Assembly: GCA_049324835.1 (NCBI GenBank)
Contig: JBMOMT010000050.1
Location: 10,256-74,255 of the forward strand
Direction: 5' to 3'
Length of the DNA stretch: 64,000 nt
Source: JBMOMT01 sp049324835
Lineage (GTDB): Bacteria > Chloroflexota > Anaerolineae > CAYNKW01
Below are positions 7,425 to 15,551 of the stretch, in pieces; position 1 is the first letter of the stretch, and every line of letters begins with the position of its first letter. A program made the translations under genes and the position numbers. The notes under the pieces were generated by a model. That model was not told where the DNA came from. It saw nothing but the letters and a program-made list of their open reading frames with translations, and searched no databases.

Positions 7425-10400
7425 TCAGGGCCACACCCGCCGCGGATTCACGTCCGGCGGCTTCCAGCTAACCGGGTCTGCCGTCACAACCTGATACACC
7501 GACAACCGTGCGGCGGCGCAGTCGCCGGTGGATGTGCAGCTCAACGAACCGGTCAGGCCTTCATAGTTGCGGGTGGCAAAGAGCGCCTCGCGCAACGCCA
7601 GGCGGGGGATGTAGAGTGTACCATCGGGCATTTCCACTGCCGCCGTTTTGATCGCCGACAGGACCAGAGCGGTGGCATCGTAACCGTAGGCGTGAAACAG
7701 AGAAGTTGGGGCCGCGCCGTACCGCGCCTGGAAGCGCTCCAACAGCGCCCTGTACCTGTCGCTGACATCCAGCACATCCGGGCTGGTGAGGTAGACACCC
7801 TCGGCAGCCGCGCCGGCGGCGGCCAGAAACTCGGCGGAGAACATGCCGTCGGCGCCCATGAGAACCGCCTCTTCCAGGCCCGGCGTTTCCCGCGCCAGGC
7901 GTGTCACCAGCGCGCCGCCGTCCACAAAGAGCGGGTAATAGACGAGATCTGGTTTTGCCTGGGCGACGACCTCGAGCGCCCGGCGCACGCTATCCTCGTT
8001 GCCAGACTCCAGCCACTCCTGGGCCACGATCGTGCCGCCCATTTCTTTGAACGACTGGGCAAACAACCCTGCCAGGATATCCGAGTAATCGTTTTCTTCC
8101 AGCAAGATGGCCGCCGTTTGCGCGCCCAGCGTGTCCGACCGGGCAAACTCGGCGGCGATGACCCCCTGCATCTCGTCGTTGGGTGATACACGTAGATAGC
8201 CGGCCTGGTGCTGACCGACTTTGGTGAGCAGTGGGTTGGTATTGGCCGGAGAGACCATCACCAGGCCGGCGTTGGTGAGGATGGGCGCCGCTACTCCCGC
8301 CGAGCGAGAGCAGGTGGTGCCGATCACCGCCACCACCGATGGGTCTTTAGCCACCAGAGTTGCCGCCTGGCGACCGCCCAACAGCGTGCAGCCGCTATCC
8401 TCGCCTGTGAGTTCGATGGCGTGGCCCAGGATGTCGAGCCGGTCCTCGATGGCCAGCTCGATGCCGTACAGAATGTCCTGGCTGAGACTTGCCGTGACGC
8501 CGGACAGGTCCAGCAGATACGCCAGATGGATCGGCTTGTCTGGCGGGATTTCCACGCAGCCGAGCGGGTCATCGCAGGCATAGCTGTTCTGGTCGGCAGG
8601 TTTCTCCGAGACCGCGGCGCCTTCCTGATAACGCACCTGCACGTTATCCACCACTCCCACCAGTGTACCGCCGGGATCGATCCGGTAAGTGATGGCAAAA
8701 CCATCGGCCAGGGGCGCGGCCGGAATCTTGCCGACCGGTTGATTATCGACGATGACCTCCATCTGGCCTTCGGGGGTCAGAATGAGGTGCAGGTGAAACT
8801 CGGCCGGAATGCCCTGGTTCTCACGCAAGATGCGTAGCCCACCCTGGCCCTCGAAGGCCGCCACGTTGCCGCTCTCGCCGATGATGCCGGCCATCCGTCC
8901 ACCCTCGGCCGATAAAAAGACGAAAAAGTCTGTGAGCTCGCCTTTCAACTCTTTGACGATCAGATCCGCCTGGACTTCCAGGATGGGCCAATCGGTGCGG
9001 GCGGCGAGTCTGCCATACCGCTCTTCGGCCTCTGGGTTTCTGGCTTCAATGACCAGCCTGCCTTCCGGATCGATTTTGGCCGTATTGTTCTCGACGGCTG
9101 GCTGCCATTCCCAGCGTTCCTCGTCCAAAAAGCCGGCGTTGAAATCGTCGTAAAGCTCCCAGTCGGTCACTGCTGGCGACTGGGCAGGGCCGGTGATACG
9201 CACGTTATCCAGATAGAGTTTGCTGCCGTCGTGAACGGACAGGCCAACGCCACCCTCTAGCGGCTCGGTCTGGACCTCGAACAGGAAGGTATCGTTCAAA
9301 AAGGCGATCAGCCGCTCCTCCAGCACCACCAGCCGCAGATGCTGCGGGGCGGTCATATTGTCGATGCCTCTGGAAACGGCCTGGGTCGCCATGCCCGGCA
9401 GAGTGGCTGCCTCCCAGCGGTCCTGAGCGCAGACCAGGGCGATGCCTCTTTCGGCTGCGATGTCGTAACGCGCCAGAACATAGGCCTCGTCACCCTCTAC
9501 CAGCCGGATATCGGCCTCCAGAACGTACATCGACCACGCCTCACTGTCCGGCAGCCACACCGGTTCGGGTGGTTTGCCTCTCAGAACGTGATTGCCGCTG
9601 CCATCGTCTTCTATGGCCCAGCCGTCCGGCAGGGATTTAAAAACAGCGCCGCTTTCGAAATCGGTCTTGAAATAGACCTGTTCAAAGAGCACATCGGGCA
9701 ATTCTATCGGCGGCTGGGTCGGTTTGGCGGTAGGCTCCGGGGTGACTCCGGGCCGGAGAGTGGCCGTGGGTTGAGATCGGGGTGTCGCTGTGGCGGCCGC
9801 CGTTTCGACGGTGGGCGTGCGCTGCTGTTGCCTCTGGCGCAGGTTGCCCAGGCCGCACAGGGTGGCCAGCACCAGGCCAACGATGCCCACCAGGCAGCCG
9901 GCGCCCCGCCAGGGAAACGTTTTGCGTTTCGGCGGCGCTCCGGCAGCCGGCGGTGTGGGGGTGGGAACGGGCATCGGCGTTTCGGGGGGCGGGGCGGGCT
10001 CGGGTTCGGGTGTCACGGTCGGCGGGACAGCCGGCGGCTCAGGCAGCGGCGGCTCCACCGCCAGCTCGATGGTATCTGCCGCCGCCGGGGCCACGCCGGC
10101 GACGGCGGCCGTCAGGGCGTCGATCAGGGCCAGCGGGGTGGCAAAGCGGTCGGCGGGGTTTTTGGCCAGCGTCTTGAGGATGACCCGCTCCACGGCTTCT
10201 GGCATCTCGGGGCTGATGGTCCGCGGCAGCGGCAGCGGCTCGGTGATGTGTTTGATGACCACGGCCATGGGGGTTTCGGCCTCGAACGGCACGCGGCCGG
10301 TGAGCATTTCATAGAGCACCACACCCAGGGCATAAATATCGGCGCGGGCGTCCACCGCCTCGCCACGACCCTGCTCCGGGGCCATGTAAGCCGGCGTGCC

Positions 10401-10913
10401 CACCCCTACGCCGGAGGCGGTGAGCACCGCTGAGCCTTCGACCATCTTGGCCAGGCCGAAATCGGTGAGCAGCACCCAGCGACCTTCGTCGAGCAGCACG
10501 TTGCTGGGTTTGACATCGCGGTGCAAGATGCCACGCTGGTGGGCATGATCCAACGCGGCGGCGATCTGGCGCACAATGTCGGCGGTCACGTCGAGGGGCA
10601 TGGGCGCGCCCACCAGGTCTTTGAGGGTGCCGGCCTCGACGTATTTCATGACGATGTAGCTGAGATCACCTTCCTGGCCAAAATCATAGATGGGCAGGAT
10701 GTTGGGGTGGTTGAGTCTGGCGATGGCTTTGGCTTCGCGGGTGAAACGCATGGCAAAGCCGGGCTCGTGGGCGAAATAGGGCGGCAGCACCTTGACGGCC
10801 ACATAACGATCCAGCGAGGGCTGGTAGGCCTTGTAAACGGTGGCCATGCCGCCCTGGCCGATCTGCTCCATGATGCGATACTGTCCCAAGGTCTGGCCGA
10901 TCAGATTGGCCAT
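7425..10913 (-). CDS. Receptor-type Ser/Thr protein kinase with extracytoplasmic periplasmic-binding-protein sensor
   Basis: A 1162-residue single-pass protein. Residues 10-270 are a complete Hanks-type kinase: glycine loop IGQGGMATVY, K41 in VAVKVL, HRDVKPSN (131-138), DFG (151-153) and APE (178-180). A Pro-rich linker (285-330) leads to one membrane segment (about 336-356). Outside are a Thr/Pro stalk, two related beta-sandwich modules of LamG/DUF1080-like type (about 410-570 and 585-775), and from 795 to about 1150 a type I periplasmic-binding-protein domain like branched-chain amino-acid receptors (AYLLDLSG, VIGTTCS, YGYDATALVL). Most bacterial PknB kinases carry PASTA domains instead. 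Ligand binding outside probably controls kinase activity inside. It has its own promoter at 10993-11021 and precedes two short coupled genes. Confidence 0.93.
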   Translation of the reverse strand: MANLIGQTLGQYRIMEQIGQGGMATVYKAYQPSLDRYVAVKVLPPYFAHEPGFAMRFTREAKAIARLNHPNILPIYDFGQEGDLSYIVMKYVEAGTLKDLVGAPMPLDVTADIVRQIAAALDHAHQRGILHRDVKPSNVLLDEGRWVLLTDFGLAKMVEGSAVLTASGVGVGTPAYMAPEQGRGEAVDARADIYALGVVLYEMLTGRVPFEAETPMAVVIKHITEPLPLPRTISPEMPEAVERVILKTLAKNPADRFATPLALIDALTAAVAGVAPAAADTIELAVEPPLPEPPAVPPTVTPEPEPAPPPETPMPVPTPTPPAAGAPPKRKTFPWRGAGCLVGIVGLVLATLCGLGNLRQRQQQRTPTVETAAATATPRSQPTATLRPGVTPEPTAKPTQPPIELPDVLFEQVYFKTDFESGAVFKSLPDGWAIEDDGSGNHVLRGKPPEPVWLPDSEAWSMYVLEADIRLVEGDEAYVLARYDIAAERGIALVCAQDRWEAATLPGMATQAVSRGIDNMTAPQHLRLVVLEERLIAFLNDTFLFEVQTEPLEGGVGLSVHDGSKLYLDNVRITGPAQSPAVTDWELYDDFNAGFLDEERWEWQPAVENNTAKIDPEGRLVIEARNPEAEERYGRLAARTDWPILEVQADLIVKELKGELTDFFVFLSAEGGRMAGIIGESGNVAAFEGQGGLRILRENQGIPAEFHLHLILTPEGQMEVIVDNQPVGKIPAAPLADGFAITYRIDPGGTLVGVVDNVQVRYQEGAAVSEKPADQNSYACDDPLGCVEIPPDKPIHLAYLLDLSGVTASLSQDILYGIELAIEDRLDILGHAIELTGEDSGCTLLGGRQAATLVAKDPSVVAVIGTTCSRSAGVAAPILTNAGLVMVSPANTNPLLTKVGQHQAGYLRVSPNDEMQGVIAAEFARSDTLGAQTAAILLEENDYSDILAGLFAQSFKEMGGTIVAQEWLESGNEDSVRRALEVVAQAKPDLVYYPLFVDGGALVTRLARETPGLEEAVLMGADGMFSAEFLAAAGAAAEGVYLTSPDVLDVSDRYRALLERFQARYGAAPTSLFHAYGYDATALVLSAIKTAAVEMPDGTLYIPRLALREALFATRNYEGLTGSLSCTSTGDCAAARLSVYQVVTADPVSWKPPDVNPRRVWP

Positions 10914-10992
10914 GCGATCACCTCCCGCGTGTCTCCCACCCCCATCAAGGCAAAATGGCTGCCCGGACCGAAAACAGCGCTCGATTGGCTAC

Positions 10993-11021
10993 ATTTTATC
11001 ACGTTCCGGGTTGGAGTTCAA
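10993..11021 (-). promoter_or_regulatory. Sigma70-like promoter for the receptor kinase operon
   Basis: Minus strand TTGAAC (11016-11021), 17-bp spacer, TGA then TAAAAT (10993-10998), an extended -10. The -35 overlaps the last codons of the upstream methyltransferase gene. Confidence 0.65.
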
Positions 11022-11785
11022 GTGCCCAAAGGCCGGGCGACCAAGATCATACGCTCGCTGTCGTCTTCGTAGGCATCGAGCGCATACGAGCCGTACAGCG
11101 CCGTCACTTCCAGGCCGGCCTTGTCGAGCAACAGCTCCAGCTCGTAGCGGTAGAAATAACGCACCTCAAAAGACGCCGTGCAGCGATGCACCAGGCCGGC
11201 GTCGTCGGTTTCGTCGTAGGCCAGCGTGAGTAACTGCATCTGATCCGCCGGGTGAGGGGTCACTGTGGCCGTTTTAAAAACGGGCCGGCCGCTTCCGGCA
11301 TCGGTCAGCACCTGGGTGACGGTGTAGGGGCCGCCGGCCTCCGGGGACATCAGCCGCTCGCCGCGAGGTAGATCGATGATCAGCAGACCATCGGGTTGCA
11401 GATGGCGGCGGGCGACCTCCAGGATATGCAACTGATCTGCCAGGGTGACAAAGTGCATAAAGGTGTTGATGGCCAGCGTGGCCAGAGGGTAGCGCCGATT
11501 CAGCGCCAGGTGGGCCAGATCGGCCTGCAAGAGCTGCACCTGCGCCGCCAGGCCGCTGCGGGCCAGCTTGTGGCGGGCGATGGCCAGCATGGCCGGGGAA
11601 TGATCCACGCCGGTGACCTGGAAACCGGCGCGGGCCAGGTGCAGCGCCAGCCGTCCGGTGCCGCAGCCCAGCTCCAGCACCGGCGAGCCGCACTGCCGGG
11701 CAAACCCCTCGTACATCAGCCGGTCGGCGATCAGTGTGTCGTGTTCCAGGTCGTAGAAACGGGCGATGGTATCGTAGCTGTTCAT
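11018..11785 (-). CDS. Class I SAM-dependent methyltransferase
   Basis: A soluble 255-residue methyltransferase with SAM motif I VLELGCGTGRLALHLA (about 36-51), acidic motif II in VTGVDHS, and the following QADLAHL. The start MNSYDTIARFYDLEH is typical of methyltransferase type 11/25 proteins acting on small molecules. The C-terminal half (FEVRYFYRYELELLLDKAGLEV) matches the lid region of this group. Substrate unknown. It lies 11 bases after the Nudix-GNAT gene and is transcribed with it from the promoter at 12824-12852. Confidence 0.85.
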   Translation of the reverse strand: MNSYDTIARFYDLEHDTLIADRLMYEGFARQCGSPVLELGCGTGRLALHLARAGFQVTGVDHSPAMLAIARHKLARSGLAAQVQLLQADLAHLALNRRYPLATLAINTFMHFVTLADQLHILEVARRHLQPDGLLIIDLPRGERLMSPEAGGPYTVTQVLTDAGSGRPVFKTATVTPHPADQMQLLTLAYDETDDAGLVHRCTASFEVRYFYRYELELLLDKAGLEVTALYGSYALDAYEDDSERMILVARPLGT

Positions 11786-11796
11786 GTCTCGGCCCT

Positions 11797-12774
11797 TTAC
11801 TCAATCCTCAGCGGCGCCACGCCGCCCTCTTTGAAGCCCAGCTCGTCGAAAAAAGCCTGGGCCGGCGGGTTGCTCTTGGCCGTGTCGATCCACAGATAAC
11901 GGCAGCCCCGCTGCCGCGCCAGGCGCACCGCCGCCTCGACCAGCGCCGCGCCGATGCCCTGGCGGCGATAGTCCGGGGCCACGGCAATGTCATCGACCCA
12001 GGCCTTCATGCCGGTGAGGGTGCGGACAAACGACAAAGCCACGAAACCCACCACCTGCCCCTCACCCTCGGCCACCAGCGCCTCCAGGCCGGCGCCTTCT
12101 CGCAGGCGTAACCCCACCGCCTGGAGATCGGTTTCAGACAGGCTGGCATTGGCCGGAATGAGCTGCAACAGCGCCAGCACCTGCGGCAGGTGCTTCGAGT
12201 GAGCCCGGTGGATGATCAATTCGGGGATGGGTGAGGGAAAATCGCTGTGGTGACCGGCGGCCGGCAGGTTCTCCGGTGAGCTGGCCTGCTGGCGCAGTCG
12301 GGCCAACACTTGGCGGTGGGTACGAAAGGCCACGTTCTCCGGCAGCGTATCGAGGGCAAAGGCCTGCACCTCCTGGGCGTCGTCGCCGGCGCGCAGCTCT
12401 CCACCGACGACGTGAGCGGTGTAAAAGATGACCAGCCCGCTGCGCTGCATGCCCTCCGGAAAAGAGTAAACGCCAAACAACTCGTCGAGGGCCACCTCCA
12501 GGCCGGTTTCCTCACGACACTCACGCACCGCCCCTTCTTCCACGCTCTCGTCGGCCTCCAGAAATCCGGCCGGCAGGCACCACCAGCCGGCGCGGGGCTC
12601 GTAGCGCCGTTTCACCAACACCACCCCGCCGTCCAGCTCGACGATGACACCCACGCCGGGCACGGGGTTGTAATAGTGGACGTAACCGCAGCCAGGACAA
12701 ACCTGACGCGGACGTCCGGCCAGTTCTCTGGTGGTCATCTGATGGCCGCACCGGGGGCAGAACGTAATCTCCAA
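11797..12774 (-). CDS. Nudix hydrolase fused to a GNAT acetyltransferase
   Basis: A 325-residue two-domain protein. The N-terminus carries a zinc ribbon (CPRCG...CPGCG, about 5-30) as in NudC-like enzymes, then a Nudix domain (40-165) with the full box GFLEADESVEEGAVREC followed by REETG. A linker leads to a GNAT domain (about 185-325) with acetyl-CoA loop YRRQGIGAALV. The Nudix half cleaves a nucleoside diphosphate-linked substrate; the GNAT half transfers an acetyl group. I chose TTG 12774: GGAGAG lies 6 bases upstream and the promoter -35 overlaps the alternative start at 12852, which excludes it. Why the two activities are fused is not evident. Confidence 0.9.
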   Translation of the reverse strand: MEITFCPRCGHQMTTRELAGRPRQVCPGCGYVHYYNPVPGVGVIVELDGGVVLVKRRYEPRAGWWCLPAGFLEADESVEEGAVRECREETGLEVALDELFGVYSFPEGMQRSGLVIFYTAHVVGGELRAGDDAQEVQAFALDTLPENVAFRTHRQVLARLRQQASSPENLPAAGHHSDFPSPIPELIIHRAHSKHLPQVLALLQLIPANASLSETDLQAVGLRLREGAGLEALVAEGEGQVVGFVALSFVRTLTGMKAWVDDIAVAPDYRRQGIGAALVEAAVRLARQRGCRYLWIDTAKSNPPAQAFFDELGFKEGGVAPLRIE

Positions 12775-12823
12775 GAGAATCTCTCCAGGCTCACCACAGG
12801 ATCCGTTTTCAAAGGTGGGTCGA

Positions 12824-12852
12824 ATTATAGCACCCCCTCTGGGAAATATCAA
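12824..12852 (-). promoter_or_regulatory. Sigma70-like promoter for the Nudix-GNAT/methyltransferase operon
   Basis: Minus strand TTGATA (12847-12852), 17-bp spacer, TATAAT (12824-12829). Predicted start near 12817. Confidence 0.8.
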
Positions 12853-12860
12853 CCGTTCTG

Positions 12861-13012
12861 GTAATTGCTCAGCCTACTCTCCCGCAGGCTGAAATCGTTC
12901 ATCCTGTCCCACAATCTAGCCGATTGGACGCTGGCGAATCGGCAAATTGCGGCGGTGTAGGACACGGCATTGCCGTGTCCCTACAAGAGCCTGCGGGAGG
13001 GTGAGCAGTCAT
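12861..13012. mobile_element. IS66-like non-autonomous element, copy 1 (degenerate right end)
   Basis: This region, with two flanking promoters, fills the 369-base gap between the genes at 12774 and 13144. The left end GTAATTGCTCA and inner block CTCCCGCAGG recur inverted on the right (CCTGCGGGAG...TGAGCAGTCAT). A second copy at 22049-22170 has the same ends and shares an internal CTGAAATCGTT. No clear target duplication flanks this copy. A palindrome inside (about 12955-12984) centres on GACACGGCATTGCCGTGTC, itself a type of repeat seen in many genomes. It holds no open reading frame of note. Confidence 0.7.
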
Positions 13013-13040
13013 TGCCAACGCCTGGGAAAGCTGGTATAAT
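13012..13040 (+). promoter_or_regulatory. Sigma70-like promoter for the GNAT gene at 13144
   Basis: TTGCCA (13012-13017), 17-bp spacer, TGG then TATAAT (13035-13040). The -35 starts exactly at the right end of the IS66-like element. Predicted start near 13047. Confidence 0.8.
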
Positions 13041-13143
13041 GGGATCATCGTGACCCTTTGGGTGCCGGGCACCTGGCCGCTCAAGAGTGTGTCGCACCTG
13101 ATTTTCCCATCGTGATGGTGAAGCGCAAGGAGGAGAGACAGCC

Positions 13144-13566
13144 ATGCTGGTGAGAGATTTCAAGCCCCAAGATAGCGTTGCACTGGTCGAGATCCTCAAG
13201 GCCAACCAGCAATACGGCCACCCCGAACTGGATGGGCCGGAGGCCATGCTGGCGGTGCAGCGCTGCGCCGCCGCCGAGTTCCTGGTGGCCGAGATCGACG
13301 GCGCGCCGGTTGGCCTGATGCGCGGCGTCTTTGACGGCTCGCGGGCCATCATCTACCTGGCCTCGGTGCGCCGCGACTACCAGCGACAGGGCATCGGCAA
13401 GTCTCTGTTGCGTGAGATCGTCCTGCGCTTTAAAAAGCGCGGCGCCAAGTCGGTGTCTGTGACCATTCCGGGTGAAGCCGAGTTCTGGAAGCGCTTTGGT
13501 TTTCGCCAGACGACGCGCGTCATGTCGGCCTACCCCATCGACGAGGTGCTGGCCCAGGTCAGTTGA
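13144..13566 (+). CDS. GNAT family N-acetyltransferase
   Basis: A compact 140-residue acetyltransferase covering just the GNAT fold. The acetyl-CoA pyrophosphate loop is YQRQGIGKSLL (about 80-90), after the strand AIIYLASVRRD. The end EAEFWKRFGFRQTT is the usual last helix/strand. Acceptor substrate unknown. ATG 13144 has a strong GGAGGAGA 8 bases upstream. The next gene starts 41 bases downstream, so the two are probably cotranscribed. Confidence 0.88.
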   Translation: MLVRDFKPQDSVALVEILKANQQYGHPELDGPEAMLAVQRCAAAEFLVAEIDGAPVGLMRGVFDGSRAIIYLASVRRDYQRQGIGKSLLREIVLRFKKRGAKSVSVTIPGEAEFWKRFGFRQTTRVMSAYPIDEVLAQVS

Positions 13567-13607
13567 CCCCCTGGCCACGCCACGATGTTGCGTCAGTGAG
13601 GCAAGCC

Positions 13608-14297
13608 ATGCCCCGGCGGATTCTCATCGTCGAAGACGATCCAGAGTTGGCTGCTGCCGAGCAGAACATCCTCCAAGATGAAGGCTATGAGGTGCTGCAC
13701 GCCCTCGATGGCGTATTGGCCCTGGAAGTGCTGAGCCACGAGGCGGTGGACCTGGTCTTGTTGGATGTGAACATGCCCCGCATGAACGGCCACGAATTGT
13801 GCCGCCGGCTGCGTCAAAATCCCGACACGGCCCACCTCAATATCCTCATGGTCACGGCCCTCGGCTCGATAGAAGAGACCATTGCCGGGCTGGAAGCCGG
13901 CGCCGACGATTATTTACCCAAGCCCTTCGAGGTTCCAGAGTTGCTGGCCCGCGTCCGGGCCCAGTTGCGCCTGCGGGCGCTACAAGAGCGCCTGGTGGGC
14001 ATGGAAAAACGAGCCACCATCACGCAGATGATCATCACCCTGAGCCACGAGATCAACAACCCCCTCACCAGCATCCTGTGGCACGCCCAACTGGCCCAGG
14101 AAAAAGTGAGCCAAAGCTCGGCCAGCGTGGAGAGTTGTCGGCGCGCGCTGGATGTGATCCTGAACGAAGCCCGGCGCATCGAACGGGTCATCGGGCAACT
14201 GCAAGACCTGCAACAGCCGGTGGTCACCGAATATTTGCCGGGCATCCAGATGATAGACCTGCGCCGTTCGGGGCCGACCGACGCCAACGAAAAGTGA
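13608..14297 (+). CDS. Response regulator receiver fused to a histidine-kinase DHp domain without ATPase
   Basis: A 229-residue protein. Residues 1-120 are a canonical receiver (D10/D11, phospho-acceptor D53 in LLLDVNMP, T84, K105 in PKPF). After a short helix, residues 135-210 form a HisKA-type dimerisation domain with H147 in LSHEINNPLTSILW. The protein then ends without the N, G1 or G2 boxes of an HATPase domain, so it cannot phosphorylate itself. It may act as a phosphotransfer or scaffold protein linking a kinase to its targets (inference). I chose ATG 13608 over 13563 because the receiver begins directly there. A terminator follows 30 bases on. Confidence 0.87.
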   Translation: MPRRILIVEDDPELAAAEQNILQDEGYEVLHALDGVLALEVLSHEAVDLVLLDVNMPRMNGHELCRRLRQNPDTAHLNILMVTALGSIEETIAGLEAGADDYLPKPFEVPELLARVRAQLRLRALQERLVGMEKRATITQMIITLSHEINNPLTSILWHAQLAQEKVSQSSASVESCRRALDVILNEARRIERVIGQLQDLQQPVVTEYLPGIQMIDLRRSGPTDANEK

Positions 14298-14325
14298 ACG
14301 ATCCCGTCGCCTCAGGCGAAACGGC

Positions 14326-14358
14326 AAAAAAACGCCGGCCCCGGTGGGTCGGCGTTTT
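14326..14358 (+). terminator. Bidirectional rho-independent terminator
   Basis: Stem AAAACGCCGGCC (14329-14340) pairing with GGTCGGCGTTTT (14347-14358), with A-run before and T-run after. It lies between convergent genes and can end transcripts from both. Confidence 0.88.
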
Positions 14359-14380
14359 GGTTTGAGCGCGCGCTTGCCGG

Positions 14381-15121
14381 TCAGCGTATCACCGGCACCC
14401 GCCGCGGGCTGCCGGTCAGCAGACCTTCCTGCCCTTCAAAGCGACCGGTGATACGAATGCCGCCCCGGTCTATCTCGAAGCGGCGAATATCCTTGGCGTG
14501 ATCGCTGCCACGCATCTTGAGCACCATGAGCGCCCGCTGCATGGCGCTCTCGATCTCGACGTAGCGCAGCAGGATGATCGAATCCACCACAAAAGAGAGC
14601 CGGCCTTTCTCCTGCTCGTCCGAGCCAACGGTGGCCCCCTCGCTGGTCAAGATCGAGGTGGTGCCCTCCCGTTTGAGGCCGTTGACCACCTTGTTGTACA
14701 TGCTGCGCAGCTCGGCAGGGTCGGTGGTCAGGCGGGTAAAGTGGGTGATGCTGTCCAGCACCACCCGGCGCACGTCCCACTCCATGATGGTGCGGTTGAG
14801 CGGGCTGGTGGGTGATTCCAGGCTGGAGAGGAAAACCCGAGGTGAGGTGAAAATCACCTTCAGTTTACGCTCCTCTTCCAGTTGCCTGAGGTCCCAGCCC
14901 AAAGATTGGGCGTCGCGGTGCAGCGAGTGAGGAAACTCTTCAAAGGTCACCAGTAATCCGGCTTCGTCTTCCTGGGTGGCGCCGTGATACAAAAATTGCA
15001 GCCCCAGGGTGGTCTTGCCTGTGCCGGGTGCACCCTTGATCAAAATGGCCGAGCCTTCGATCAGGCCGCCGGCGAGCATCTCGTCGAGCCCAGTGATTCC
15101 CGTCTTGACACGTTTGCTCAT
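14381..15121 (-). CDS. KaiC/RAD55-like RecA-superfamily ATPase
   Basis: A 246-residue single-domain KaiC-like protein. Walker A is KGAPGTGKTTL (about 29-39), preceded by TGITGLDEMLAGGLIEGS, the classic KaiC N-terminus. Walker B lies in VRRVVLDSITH (about 115-125). Such proteins couple ATP hydrolysis to protein-protein signalling rather than DNA strand exchange. Only one KaiC domain is present and there are no KaiA/KaiB genes, so this is not a circadian clock. I chose ATG 15121, with AGGAGG upstream; it overlaps the stop of the winged-helix gene by 4 bases (ATGA), so the two are coupled and likely work together. A start at 15403 is a frame shadow. Confidence 0.9.
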   Translation of the reverse strand: MSKRVKTGITGLDEMLAGGLIEGSAILIKGAPGTGKTTLGLQFLYHGATQEDEAGLLVTFEEFPHSLHRDAQSLGWDLRQLEEERKLKVIFTSPRVFLSSLESPTSPLNRTIMEWDVRRVVLDSITHFTRLTTDPAELRSMYNKVVNGLKREGTTSILTSEGATVGSDEQEKGRLSFVVDSIILLRYVEIESAMQRALMVLKMRGSDHAKDIRRFEIDRGGIRITGRFEGQEGLLTGSPRRVPVIR

Positions 15122-15501
15122 TTCTCGCCTCCTGCTCGCAAGATGTGATAGACCAGTTTCATGCGGAACGTTCGATCCTGAGAGGCAGAGACCAGCCGCT
15201 CCAACAATTGCAGCGTTTGAGAGTTTTCTGTCAGGCCAAAAGTTGGCCCCGGCCCCCGGCCATCCTGGCGCAACAGCCCCTCGCAAGCCATCTGGCCGAT
15301 CTCGCCTCTCACCTGCTCCGGTCCACGCCCGACATATACCGCCAGATTTTCGGCCGTATCCCACGTGCCGGGGTTCTCGTACAAGAACCTGAGCACATCC
15401 CAACGGACAAACGACCTGACGTGCTGTTTGATAAAAGAGAGCACGTCCGGGTCCATGTCCTCCATGATGTCTGCCATCAAATTGTTTTGTCCTGCCGTCA
15501 T
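15118..15501 (-). CDS. Winged-helix-like partner protein of the KaiC-like ATPase
   Basis: A 127-residue soluble, acidic N-terminal protein. The middle (WDVLRFLYENPGTWDTAENLAVYVG followed by VRGEIGQMACEGLLRQD; residues about 33-82) has the helix-helix-strand pattern of a winged helix-turn-helix. The C-terminal part (SQTLQLLERLVSASQD...) is helical. It is translationally coupled to the KaiC-like gene downstream. In other bacteria KaiC-like ATPases are often paired with small HTH or signalling proteins; the same is inferred here. Start ATG 15501 is likely, with ATG 15477 possible. Confidence 0.7.
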   Translation of the reverse strand: MTAGQNNLMADIMEDMDPDVLSFIKQHVRSFVRWDVLRFLYENPGTWDTAENLAVYVGRGPEQVRGEIGQMACEGLLRQDGRGPGPTFGLTENSQTLQLLERLVSASQDRTFRMKLVYHILRAGGEK

Positions 15502-15551
15502 GCCCGACTCACCCCACCAGGGTCAAAAACGGTCTACCCCGCGCCAACCGG

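Noticed and set aside
12955..12984. The perfect-looking palindrome around GACACGGCATTGCCGTGTC as a terminator.
   Set aside because: No T-run follows on either strand, and it lies inside the IS66-like element and upstream of a promoter; treated as part of the repeat.
14381..15121. A circadian KaiABC system based on the KaiC-like gene.
   Set aside because: Only one KaiC domain is present and no KaiA or KaiB gene is visible.
15119..15403. A longer reading frame in front of the KaiC-like ATPase (start 15403).
   Set aside because: It overlaps the winged-helix gene in another frame and lacks family similarity; ATG 15121 has a good ribosome-binding site and the ATGA overlap.
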